Shown piece by piece: positions 37,435 through 45,662 of a stretch of DNA of 64,000 nucleotides. This DNA comes from Ochromonas danica (Eukaryota > Sar > Chrysophyceae > Chromulinales > Chromulinaceae), in assembly GCA_015146655.1 (NCBI GenBank), contig VKHL01000020.1, forward strand, positions 124,001-188,000, given 5' to 3'. Position 1 is the first letter of the stretch, and each line of letters begins with the position of its first letter. The notes under the pieces are model-generated. The model was given only the letters and a program-made list of their open reading frames with translations, made no database searches and was not told the DNA's origin. A program made the position numbers and the translations under genes.

Positions 37435-40137
37435 TCACACAGCTTGTGATTGCTTTAATAAGATATTCATGAGATCTTTCTCTTTCTTATTAGAAGGAGA
37501 TGAAGATGTTAAGAATTGCCAATAGAGATGAACAAGATCAGGTACATCTTGTCTTAATAACCAACAAAGAAATCTCTCTGGTGGAAGATGTTTCAAAGCT
37601 TGACGCAAAGTTGTCACACAGAATGGTGAAGTAGAAGAAGTAGAAGTGGTAGAAGAAGAAGATGCTGTCGTGGTTGTCTTCTTGTTCTTGTTGTTGTTGT
37701 TGTTCTGCTTCTCAGCACTCTTCTTCTGACGGTTGTGATGACTCTTCTCTCTTTGACTAACATTGTCACCACCATCTGTGTCAGTGAATGTGTCCACCAC
37801 TGTGACTGTGTCAGTGTCTACAACAGCATCAGTGTCAGTGTCAATAGTAGTGCGTATAGCCTTTCGTGGTACTGCCATCGCCTTATTAGGACAACCTTCC
37901 TTATAGGAATAAGACAATTCCTTCATACAAAGAGATTGAACCTCTCGCAAGTTCTGACGATATCGTTGAAGATCACGTTGAAATCTTGCTTTCCCATAAT
38001 AGACAATGAGACGATCCATGACTCGATTAGCTAGGAGATAGATGAAGGAATCATAAGGTTGATAGGCTTTGGTTAGGGAGAGGAAGGACTTGGATGAAGT
38101 AGTAGTGGTTGAACTTGAAGTTGAAGTAGCTCGTTTGACCTTCTGCGGGAGATACCACAGGTTCTCATCACGAAACTTTGTCATCATCGTCAACATGGCC
38201 ATCTTGTTGTTTACTTCCCTATCCTCCTCCTCCTTCTCCTCCTCGCTCACAGTGGTAGTGGTAGCAGGTAGCCGTTGTTGTTGTTGCTTGGCGGTAGTAG
38301 TGGTAGTCTTCTTCTTCTTCTTCTGGTTGTTGTTATTGTTATTATTAGGTAACACTCCCCCAGAGAGATGAACATGAGAGAATCGACTTGCAATAAGTGG
38401 AGCACCATGATGTCCCTCTGAGAAGAACTTGTTAGATGATGACAGAGTAGCAGTGGTAGTAGTAGTGGTAGTAGTAGCACTACCTAGTGAGGAGGAGGAG
38501 GAGGAGGATTGGTTACTGGTAGTAGTCATGGCCATAGCCTTGGTCCAAGAGGAATCATCCATAGGCCATTCCATCACCCATCTTAACAAAATCATACTTT
38601 CATCAAATCTTTCTGTTACTAAGACAAAGATCTCATAGGAAGCAATCTTTTTCACTAAGGTATTCCAGAATATTCCATGGAATGATGGATGGAATCTCCC
38701 TACTCCTGTCATTTCTTGTGAGAGAGCTTCTAATCCCCATTCTGGACCATACCATTCCTTATAGAAAGATAAAGATTTCTTATTATAAGGGTTGTTGTTA
38801 TTGTTATTATAATTGTCATAAGGAATAGCATGAGATTGTAAAGTAGTTATCCAATTATTAACTTTGACTTTCATATGTTGTTCTAAAGTATAAAACTCCC
38901 ATGCACTAGCAAATCGTTGACCAGGATGACGTGATGTAGTAACATGAAGATAAGGTGATTGAATCATAGTTAATAGATCTGGAGAGAGGTCATTATGGAA
39001 TAACCAACTATCATAAGGAGGTGGTAAGAGTTGACTACCTAGACTATTCTCGATATAATAACGATCACGTGAATGGATAGTTGATATGAGAGGATGACTA
39101 CTACCACTACCTGCACCACTACCTGCACCTCCTCGAAGACTACCTTCTTCACTACCGCTCTTAGTCTTAGTGGTAGTAGTACTAGTAGTAGTGTTCTTCT
39201 TATTGTTCATGGTCCAGATTCTACCCGAATCTACAGCACTAGGTAGAAAGCAATTCATTCCTTGGTTAAGACAGAGTTCACGCCATAGGATAGAGACGGT
39301 AGAACTGGACCCTGTCTTATGAGCTTTATTATAGAAGATCCTCTTCCCTCTCCTCCATCTCACTCCTCCTCCTCCACTACCACTACCACTACCACCACCA
39401 CTACTCTCAGTAGAGGAGGAGTAGGGACAGAGGTAGGGATGATTGAGATAGTGACGATGATTCATACAAGCTTCTTGTGCTTGTGAAGTGAGGAAGATCA
39501 TGTTTCTTTGGAAGGTATCCAAGTCTCCTAAGAGATGGTCTACCTCTTCTTCTTGTCTAGACACTGTCTGAGAGAAGAAGAACGAGAGGTTGAAGGGGTA
39601 GTAGCCTTGCTCTGACACAAGGGTAGTATAGTTTGAGGTAGAGTTTGAGGTAGAGTTTGAGGTAGAGTTTGAGGTAGAGGTAATAGTACTATCATCATCA
39701 TCATCGTCAATAGGCCCACTACCACTACCACTACCACTGCCACTACCTTTACCACTACCTCTACTATCCTTCTTCTTCTTCTTACCTCCTCCTCCTCCTA
39801 GTGTTAGTAGTACAGGTCCTCTTCTTCTTCTTCGTAATCTTTTCTCTTCTACCTTCCAAGGATCATCTTCTCCTATTTCAATTATTTTTATTATTTTCTT
39901 CAAGTCAGGATCTTCTTTTTCTTGACCATGATGATGATGATGGTTACTAAGGTGGTAGGAGGAGGAGGAGGAGGAGAGGGTATAAGGGACTAGTAGTAAT
40001 AAAGAGAGAGCAGAGAGAAGGTAGAGGATGCCTTTTAGTCTTCCTCTCTCCTCCACTACTACTACTACCAAGCCTCCTCCTACCACTGCTGCTACCTTCT
40101 TCTCATTATCATTATTATTATTATTATTCCTCACCAT
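37435..40137 (-). CDS. Gal3ST-like carbohydrate sulfotransferase, type II membrane protein with low-complexity inserts
   Basis: Intronless, 900 aa. A cytosolic Asn-rich start precedes a membrane anchor (GILYLLSALSLLLLVPYTLS). The recognisable core is FYNKAHKTGSSSTVSILWRE, the 5'-phosphosulfate-binding element of galactose-3-O-sulfotransferases, then PYLHVTTSRHPGQRFASAWE for the 3'-phosphate side, then ILVTERFDESMILLRW-like sequence (read FVLVTERFDESM). These enzymes move sulfate from PAPS to glycans in the Golgi, fitting the sulfated surface or wall polysaccharides of many algae. Homopolymer inserts of Asn, Thr, Ser, Gly, Lys and Gln almost double the length of the domain. Tandem Asn-Ser-Thr sequons sit in the stem region, about 39640-39690. 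C-terminal 150 residues unknown. Confidence 0.8.
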   Translation of the reverse strand: MVRNNNNNNDNEKKVAAVVGGGLVVVVVEERGRLKGILYLLSALSLLLLVPYTLSSSSSSYHLSNHHHHHGQEKEDPDLKKIIKIIEIGEDDPWKVEEKRLRRRRRGPVLLTLGGGGGKKKKKDSRGSGKGSGSGSGSGSGPIDDDDDDSTITSTSNSTSNSTSNSTSNYTTLVSEQGYYPFNLSFFFSQTVSRQEEEVDHLLGDLDTFQRNMIFLTSQAQEACMNHRHYLNHPYLCPYSSSTESSGGGSGSGSGGGGVRWRRGKRIFYNKAHKTGSSSTVSILWRELCLNQGMNCFLPSAVDSGRIWTMNNKKNTTTSTTTTKTKSGSEEGSLRGGAGSGAGSGSSHPLISTIHSRDRYYIENSLGSQLLPPPYDSWLFHNDLSPDLLTMIQSPYLHVTTSRHPGQRFASAWEFYTLEQHMKVKVNNWITTLQSHAIPYDNYNNNNNNPYNKKSLSFYKEWYGPEWGLEALSQEMTGVGRFHPSFHGIFWNTLVKKIASYEIFVLVTERFDESMILLRWVMEWPMDDSSWTKAMAMTTTSNQSSSSSSSLGSATTTTTTTTATLSSSNKFFSEGHHGAPLIASRFSHVHLSGGVLPNNNNNNNQKKKKKTTTTTAKQQQQRLPATTTTVSEEEKEEEDREVNNKMAMLTMMTKFRDENLWYLPQKVKRATSTSSSTTTTSSKSFLSLTKAYQPYDSFIYLLANRVMDRLIVYYGKARFQRDLQRYRQNLREVQSLCMKELSYSYKEGCPNKAMAVPRKAIRTTIDTDTDAVVDTDTVTVVDTFTDTDGGDNVSQREKSHHNRQKKSAEKQNNNNNKNKKTTTTASSSSTTSTSSTSPFCVTTLRQALKHLPPERFLCWLLRQDVPDLVHLYWQFLTSSSPSNKKEKDLMNILLKQSQAV

Positions 40138-41720
40138 TTCTCTCTCTCACTCTCTCTGTGGTCTGCTCTGAGTCTGATACTACTCCTATATACTACTACT
40201 AGTCTAGTCTAGTCTAGAATATAGTTGTGGAGAGATCACAATACAATACCCTATAGAGAGAGAGAGAATAGAAATGAAACAGTCAAAGAGAAGGAGGGGG
40301 TTGTTGTCAAGAGAGAGACAGAGTGAGTGTGAGATGACTCCAGAGTGAGCCAGTCTCTTCCTCTTTCTCTTCCTAGAGCAGAACTATTATCAACTCTCTC
40401 TCTCTCCCTGTCTCTTTCACTGTCTGCTGGTCTAGCATCTTCTTCAACCTAGAAGAGACACTAGACTAGCAGGAAAAGAAGAGATTCCTATAACTACCTC
40501 CCTTCACATTGTGACAACCAAACAACTGTTGGAGCAGTTCGGAGTTGTGATGATGTTCTTGTTAAGTTAGTTACTTTCCCACGCAAAATAATTATACTGC
40601 AACCCTTACAATCCTCTTCTCTTATCTATGACTATGACTGTGGATAGATAGGACGTCAGATCACGTAGATCATATCGTTCCAAGTACATGATACTCTAAT
40701 GATAAATTCAATGTACTTTGACCTTCACCCATCATGAAGCTTGGCCCCTCAGCTGTCTGTCATCACAGTCTAAGACTTAGGTGAGGTTCACTTCGGTGTT
40801 TTTGCGTTTGCATATGGGACCGGTAGAGTAAACTATTAGGACAGCTACTGCGTGGCAACGGTTATCACAATGACACCAGCTTTTAATATACACTTACAGA
40901 AGAAGTCGCCATAATAGAATGGGCGATATGAATCTACACAGATAGTGTCTCTTAAATAAGTCAGAAACAGGGAAGTACATCTTCAGACCAGACCCAAACT
41001 TCCCATGTAGCATTTCCCTCCAGCACGATGCACACCGAGCACACAATCGAACCGTATAGCATCGAGTATCCCAGGCGGTTGGTGGGAAAGATCTAATGTC
41101 AACTTGGTATAGCAAAGCAAAAAGCTCCACTACTATAGTGACATACCTATAAGCACAAGGAAGTGTCAGTGAGTAGCTACAATCGGAAACAACTACTACA
41201 AGGTGGACCAGCACGAAGCGTATGCAAAACAATTGAGATTCATCACAGGAAAAAAACAAAACACACATATAATGATGTGCCGAGGGTATTATCCAGTCAC
41301 ACCACACAGTTCTCCGTCCATTCACTCAGTCACTTCTCAGTGGCTCAGCGGAATGGGAGAGAAGAGCAGGGACAGGATCTTGCCCTGGACTACCAGAGTA
41401 TTCGTTTAGCACAATGAAGAAACACACAAAGAAGGAGGAAAATCTTTGAGGTATTTTCAATGCCCAAGAGGGCTAATTGTGCATTAACCACAAAACACAA
41501 CACACAAACCAACTCAACAGAAGTTGATCAACAATACCAACCTGAGCTACTATATCATTGAAAAATCAAACAACGACAACACTTGTAGAGGGACAAGTGA
41601 TGACAAAGTTAAGAACTTCGACAAATAATTCTAGGTCATTTGTTCCCTGTGATCATGAATTGAATAGCAGACATCGGACATCATCCTTTGTGGTCCACAA
41701 AACCAAAAACCAAACCAAAC
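40138..41720. other. long intergenic region, no gene recognised
   Basis: 1.6 kb. It holds CT/GA-rich simple sequence (about 40250-40430) upstream of the sulfotransferase and then ordinary sequence. One 143-codon open stretch (41325-40894, minus) has no family resemblance or domain and is not called. Confidence 0.45.
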
Positions 41721-41868
41721 CTCCCAAACTTCACCACTCCTGTTCTATTTGATGACAGAAGAGAACTTGTACATGGTCGTGTGGTGTAGCGGTTATCACA
41801 TTTCGTTAACACCGAAAAGGTCCCCGGTTCGATTCCGGGCATGATCAAACCTTTTGCTTTTCGGATCA
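41721..41868 (+). repeat. left arm of 148-bp inverted repeat carrying tRNA-Val
   Basis: Reverse complement of 42031-42178 with two differences, both just upstream of the tRNA. The arm contains about 54 bp before the tRNA, the tRNA itself and about 21 bp of trailer. Confidence 0.95.
41775..41847 (+). tRNA. tRNA-Val (anticodon AAC), copy 1
   Basis: A 73-nt cloverleaf: acceptor GGTCGTG/CATGATC, D arm around GTGTAGCGGTTATCAC, anticodon stem TTTCG/CGAAA with loop TTAACAC (anticodon AAC), T arm CCCGG-TTCGATT-CCGGG, discriminator A. No intron. The internal A and B boxes are intact and a TTTT polymerase III stop follows within 5 nt. Confidence 0.95.
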
Positions 41869-42030
41869 CAGCTGTGCTATGTCCTATGCATTTTCCAATG
41901 AACATCCAATTTTCGTTGTCGCAACTTTAGTATGGAAGATATTAATGATTTTGCTGTGATGAAAACCGCTGTCTGTGGTCTCAACAATATGTTATTACAA
42001 ATACTCTTTCTGATCTAAAAGCAAGAACTT

Positions 42031-42178
42031 TGATCCGAAAAGCAAAAGGTTTGATCATGCCCGGAATCGAACCGGGGACCTTTTCGGTGTTAACGAAATG
42101 TGATAACCGCTACACCACACGACCTTGCACAAGTTCTCTTCTGTCATCAAATAGAACAGGAGTGGTGAAGTTTGGGAG
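42031..42178 (-). repeat. right arm of 148-bp inverted repeat carrying tRNA-Val
   Basis: Second arm, 162 bp from the first. The outer end of the arm is also the 3' end of a 96-codon ORF that runs into the tRNA. Confidence 0.95.
42052..42124 (-). tRNA. tRNA-Val (anticodon AAC), copy 2
   Basis: Identical in sequence to copy 1 over all 73 nt, opposite strand. The same trailer with TTTT follows. Confidence 0.95.
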
Positions 42179-42400
42179 TCTGGGACCGAAGGGAATCGGA
42201 GAAGTTGCAACACATTTCTCAGATTCAAGGGACAAAGGACATAATACTTCTGCTTGAACTTGTTGTTCAAGAGTCGTCAAGCTTCTTTCAGCTTTAACTA
42301 TAGCTTCTTCGAGCGCTTCATCAGAAGGCATCGCAACTACAGCATTCTCACCATTTAGAGCTTGTAAAACAGATCTGATTATAAACTTTCTCTTTGACAT
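42110..42400 (-). CDS. unrecognised 96-codon ORF ending inside a tRNA gene
   Basis: ATG-started open frame (MSKRKFIIRSVLQALNGEN) with a Glu/Ala-rich helical middle; its last codons and stop are the first bases of tRNA copy 2. The tail (LPNFTTPVLFDDRRELV) is repeated in the left arm of the inverted repeat without the rest of the frame. Probably a gene fragment, and no family is recognised. Confidence 0.3.
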   Translation of the reverse strand: MSKRKFIIRSVLQALNGENAVVAMPSDEALEEAIVKAERSLTTLEQQVQAEVLCPLSLESEKCVATSPIPFGPRLPNFTTPVLFDDRRELVQGRVV

Positions 42401-42555
42401 ATAGATATACGTTATTACTTATAACTAAACATTAATAGTAATAGACTTTTCTAAAGAAGTTATTAAGAATATACTATTGAAATTGAAAAACAGGCCAAAT
42501 TACGATATAATCAACTAACAAATATTAATGCTAACTTTTAAGATTACTAAATGTT

Positions 42556-43068
42556 ATGAAGCAATCTGACAAAACAAGAACTACAAAACATGTAACCTGG
42601 AAACCTTCAATAACAGCTAAAGAACTACAAAAACCAGCACAAGAAGTAGATTTAGAGAAATTACTAGGCTGCTTAAATGGAAATATTGATGCACCAGAAA
42701 GATACAAATTTTATATACTTGAAAAATTATGCCCTATTTTAAAACTATTAAATGCTAAAGCAAAAACTGATGGATATGACCAAGCTTCTTTTCGAAGTAT
42801 TATTTTACTCTTAAAACAGATGGATTTTAGTGAAGTTCTTAAATCTTACGGTGGATTTGTTTATTCTTTGGCAAGATTTAAAAAAGCAGGTGAGGATTCA
42901 ACAAATTATTTAGAACAAGACCAAGACTTTATCATCCAGTTACCTGCATCTTCTAGTGAACAAGAAGCTGACAGCACTCTAACTAACAGCCCTGAAATAG
43001 ATGAGCAACGAGCAGAAGGCGAATCTCCAGCCATACAACAGGCTATGCTAAAGACCATTCTGCTTTAA
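42556..43068 (+). CDS. unrecognised 170-aa ORF in AT-rich island
   Basis: ATG-started frame in sequence visibly richer in A and T than the surrounding genes, with many AAA, ATA and TTA codons, unlike host genes nearby. The first 35 residues are basic and polar, residues 35-115 look helical (LEKLLGCLNGNI, YKFYILEKLCPILKLLNAK, FRSIILLLKQMDFSEVLKSY), and the rest is acidic (PASSSEQEADSTLTNSPEID). No domain recognised. Composition and position between tRNA copies suggest transferred or mobile DNA. Another open stretch lies downstream, to 43394; its relation to this frame is undetermined. Confidence 0.4.
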   Translation: MKQSDKTRTTKHVTWKPSITAKELQKPAQEVDLEKLLGCLNGNIDAPERYKFYILEKLCPILKLLNAKAKTDGYDQASFRSIILLLKQMDFSEVLKSYGGFVYSLARFKKAGEDSTNYLEQDQDFIIQLPASSSEQEADSTLTNSPEIDEQRAEGESPAIQQAMLKTILL

Positions 43069-43394
43069 GAAGCGAAGAGAGTAAGAATTCTGCATCTAAC
43101 AATATAATAATATCTACAGAGACAAAAACAGAAAGCAAAGAACATAAATATACTCCAGCTACTGACGACAATTTCTTTCCTTTAAGACATATTCTAAATT
43201 CATTTTACGCTTGGTTAGGTAATTTACCAGCCGAATTACAAATATATATTCTTAACACTGCGCCTGTTAAGTCGTTTATTGAAAATGCAAAACTACTAGC
43301 TTCTATATATAATTTAAGACCAATAGCAGAACTTTATACTGAAACTACTACAGCACCTATCCCTAATAGCTACAGAAGATTTATACGAATATAG

Positions 43395-44928
43395 CGCCCC
43401 CCTCTAAGACAAGAATTTTCTTATTCTGAACAAATTGACATGGACATGATCAAAGAACAATCTCATGTCAGCGGCCTGATCTTGCTTATGCAGAGCATCG
43501 ACCCAACAAATATACTCGCTGGCAATCTTGAATTTATCCCGTTGGTTTTTTAGATCAAAGGACTATAGATCTCATGATGCTATTCCGATCAGGATAAGCT
43601 AATGTCCTTTGCTGGAACTGCGGAAAACTTCGAAGAGGTTTCATGATGCTCAAATGTCCCTTGAACCTCAGTAATGTGTTGTAGCTTCTCCGATTCCCTT
43701 CGTTCTTGCTTGAAGACTTTGCAAGATGCCTCCACAACGTCAGAGTCTGTTGAAGTCAAAACCCTTTGTTCGAATATGTTGAAAGAGCTAATTCGTCGCT
43801 GTCAATGTGGGTTTGCATTTTCTTGGCAACATTTGACTTTTAAAAGACCTCATGTGGAAAAAAATGGTCTACTTTTGTTGAGATTGATTAATGCTTAAGT
43901 CTACCTATTGATGGTTGAAATTTTGATAATTACATTTAACTTTGTAGACTATAACTTAAGAGGTCAAGTCTCGGGTCTCCAAAAAACCGACCAATACAAG
44001 GTCCTAATGATATTTTCGATTGTTGTGTCACCATTAAGACTACTATCATACTCTCCATCTGGAAGGTGTCTGCAAGGAAGAGAAGCGATTGAGTGAGAAG
44101 CTGAGTGTCTTCAGTGGATCACATCTGCGCACATGCTATTGCAAAGATGTCTGCTGTCGACAATCTGCTCTCATGTAGAGCAGCTAATGTAATGTACGGC
44201 CCAGCTGAAGTCCAGCATCTGAGTTTGCTAATATAAGGCTCTGAGTCAACAACAGTTTCGACTAAGTTATCCAATGTTAATAGTAATCTATTTACTTCAC
44301 TATTACTAGAATATTCCATAGATTACACACATTAGAGGCCCTGAATAGCAGCTAGACTTTGGATTATCCTCCTCTCTCTCCTCATCCGTCATCAACATAG
44401 TCTAGATCTAATGCAGCATATCTTAATTCAAGATGAACGAGATCCTACTGTACTGTCTTGTTATAGCAGATACACTAGTCTTGGTCATTTTACCTCAAGA
44501 AGAGAGCCAAGAGTAAAAAAGGCTGTCCTTCTCTCTAGCTGCAGGAGAGGAGAAGGGAGATGGCTAAGTGGGGATTAGGTCCATTGCAGTGGAGATTGGA
44601 GACAGAGCATCAGATAGGATGGTGCTGATGGTACTGAATATCAACAACTATCCGCCTATCTTAAACTCATGAGGGTATCAGGTAAATCACAGTTCATTCG
44701 CAGAACAGAGATGAGATGAAATCTGACACATAGACACGACTGTGCACGAAGAAAGTCCATTTCATGAATGGGGATGTGGGGATACACAGACCGGACATTC
44801 CTGAGTCTGTCTCTTTTCCTCACCCTGGCTCTATGGTGATATTTAATCGCTTTGACCGCGGAGAGTGAGGTCACAGTACTCTTTACTGTTGAAACATTAT
44901 ATTGTATATTTCCAAGTGCCAATCACAA
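43395..44928. other. AT-rich region with unassignable short open stretches
   Basis: 1.5 kb to the third tRNA. Several short open stretches on the minus strand look coding-like (for example 44319-44119, starting MEYSSNSEVNRLL) but none matches a family I know. It may be decayed accessory DNA. Confidence 0.35.
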
Positions 44929-45001
44929 GGTCGTGTGGTGTAGCGGTTATCACATTTCGTTAACACCGAAAAGGTCCCCGGTTCGATTCCGGGCATGATC
45001 A
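44929..45001 (+). tRNA. tRNA-Val (anticodon AAC), copy 3
   Basis: Identical to copies 1 and 2 over 73 nt, with the first bases of trailer (AACCTTTTGCTTTT) also shared, while the upstream flank is different. Confidence 0.95.
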
Positions 45002-45294
45002 AACCTTTTGCTTTTGCTCGCTTGGTCTGGTTAGTTTCAATGTTCTACGTAGGTACGCAGAAATCATTCGTAACAAATGTTTGAAAGTGAGAGCATTCAG
45101 TTTAATGTTGTCGAATCAAATTCAAATGTTATTGTTGATGTCGAACTTACAGCATATGCCCATTGACAAGACTGGAACATCAATAAAACTGTACATTTTG
45201 TATTAAATTAGCAGTGGAGGGAGAGCATAGGGACATGTATCTCAAAATCAAACATAAGAATCTTATAATTCTACACGAGAATAAAGTGAATCAC

Positions 45295-45576
45295 TCAAGC
45301 ATCTTCTATGCTGATAGAACTGTCCTTTAGAGGAGGTAGGTGAACCCGAAGCACCTTTTCAAATGCCGTCATCACTCGATCAGATGGTTTGATCACCACC
45401 ACCTTCACATGTTGACTGACAAGTGACTCAGATATCACAATAGCTGCTACCACATATAGTATACATATAGTAAATAGACTACTGTTCTGAAACAATCCCC
45501 AGCAGTGAGTTGACATAATGTACAATCTGACCAAAATTTGAGGTCTGAATATGTTGATCAACTTGATCTCCTCCAT
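45295..45576 (-). CDS. possible small membrane protein, unsupported
   Basis: 93-codon ATG-started frame with one hydrophobic segment (SLFTICILYVVAAIVISE) and a polar C-terminus. It lies 86 bp downstream of the MUCI70-like gene on the same strand. No family; could be chance or 3' UTR. Confidence 0.2.
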   Translation of the reverse strand: MEEIKLINIFRPQILVRLYIMSTHCWGLFQNSSLFTICILYVVAAIVISESLVSQHVKVVVIKPSDRVMTAFEKVLRVHLPPLKDSSISIEDA

Positions 45577-45662
45577 CAACTAGGTTAGGGTAACCTGGTG
45601 GATCATCCCAATCCACAATGTGAGTATGAGCTACCATTGCTCACTCAAATTCACCAATAGCC

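Noticed and set aside
40894-41325. 143-codon open stretch on the minus strand
   Set aside because: Cys-rich random-looking translation, no domain, no splice partners, no neighbouring support.
41681-42257. Open stretches reading through the tRNA-Val genes on both strands
   Set aside because: They translate the tRNA and its trailer; the cloverleaf explains the sequence.
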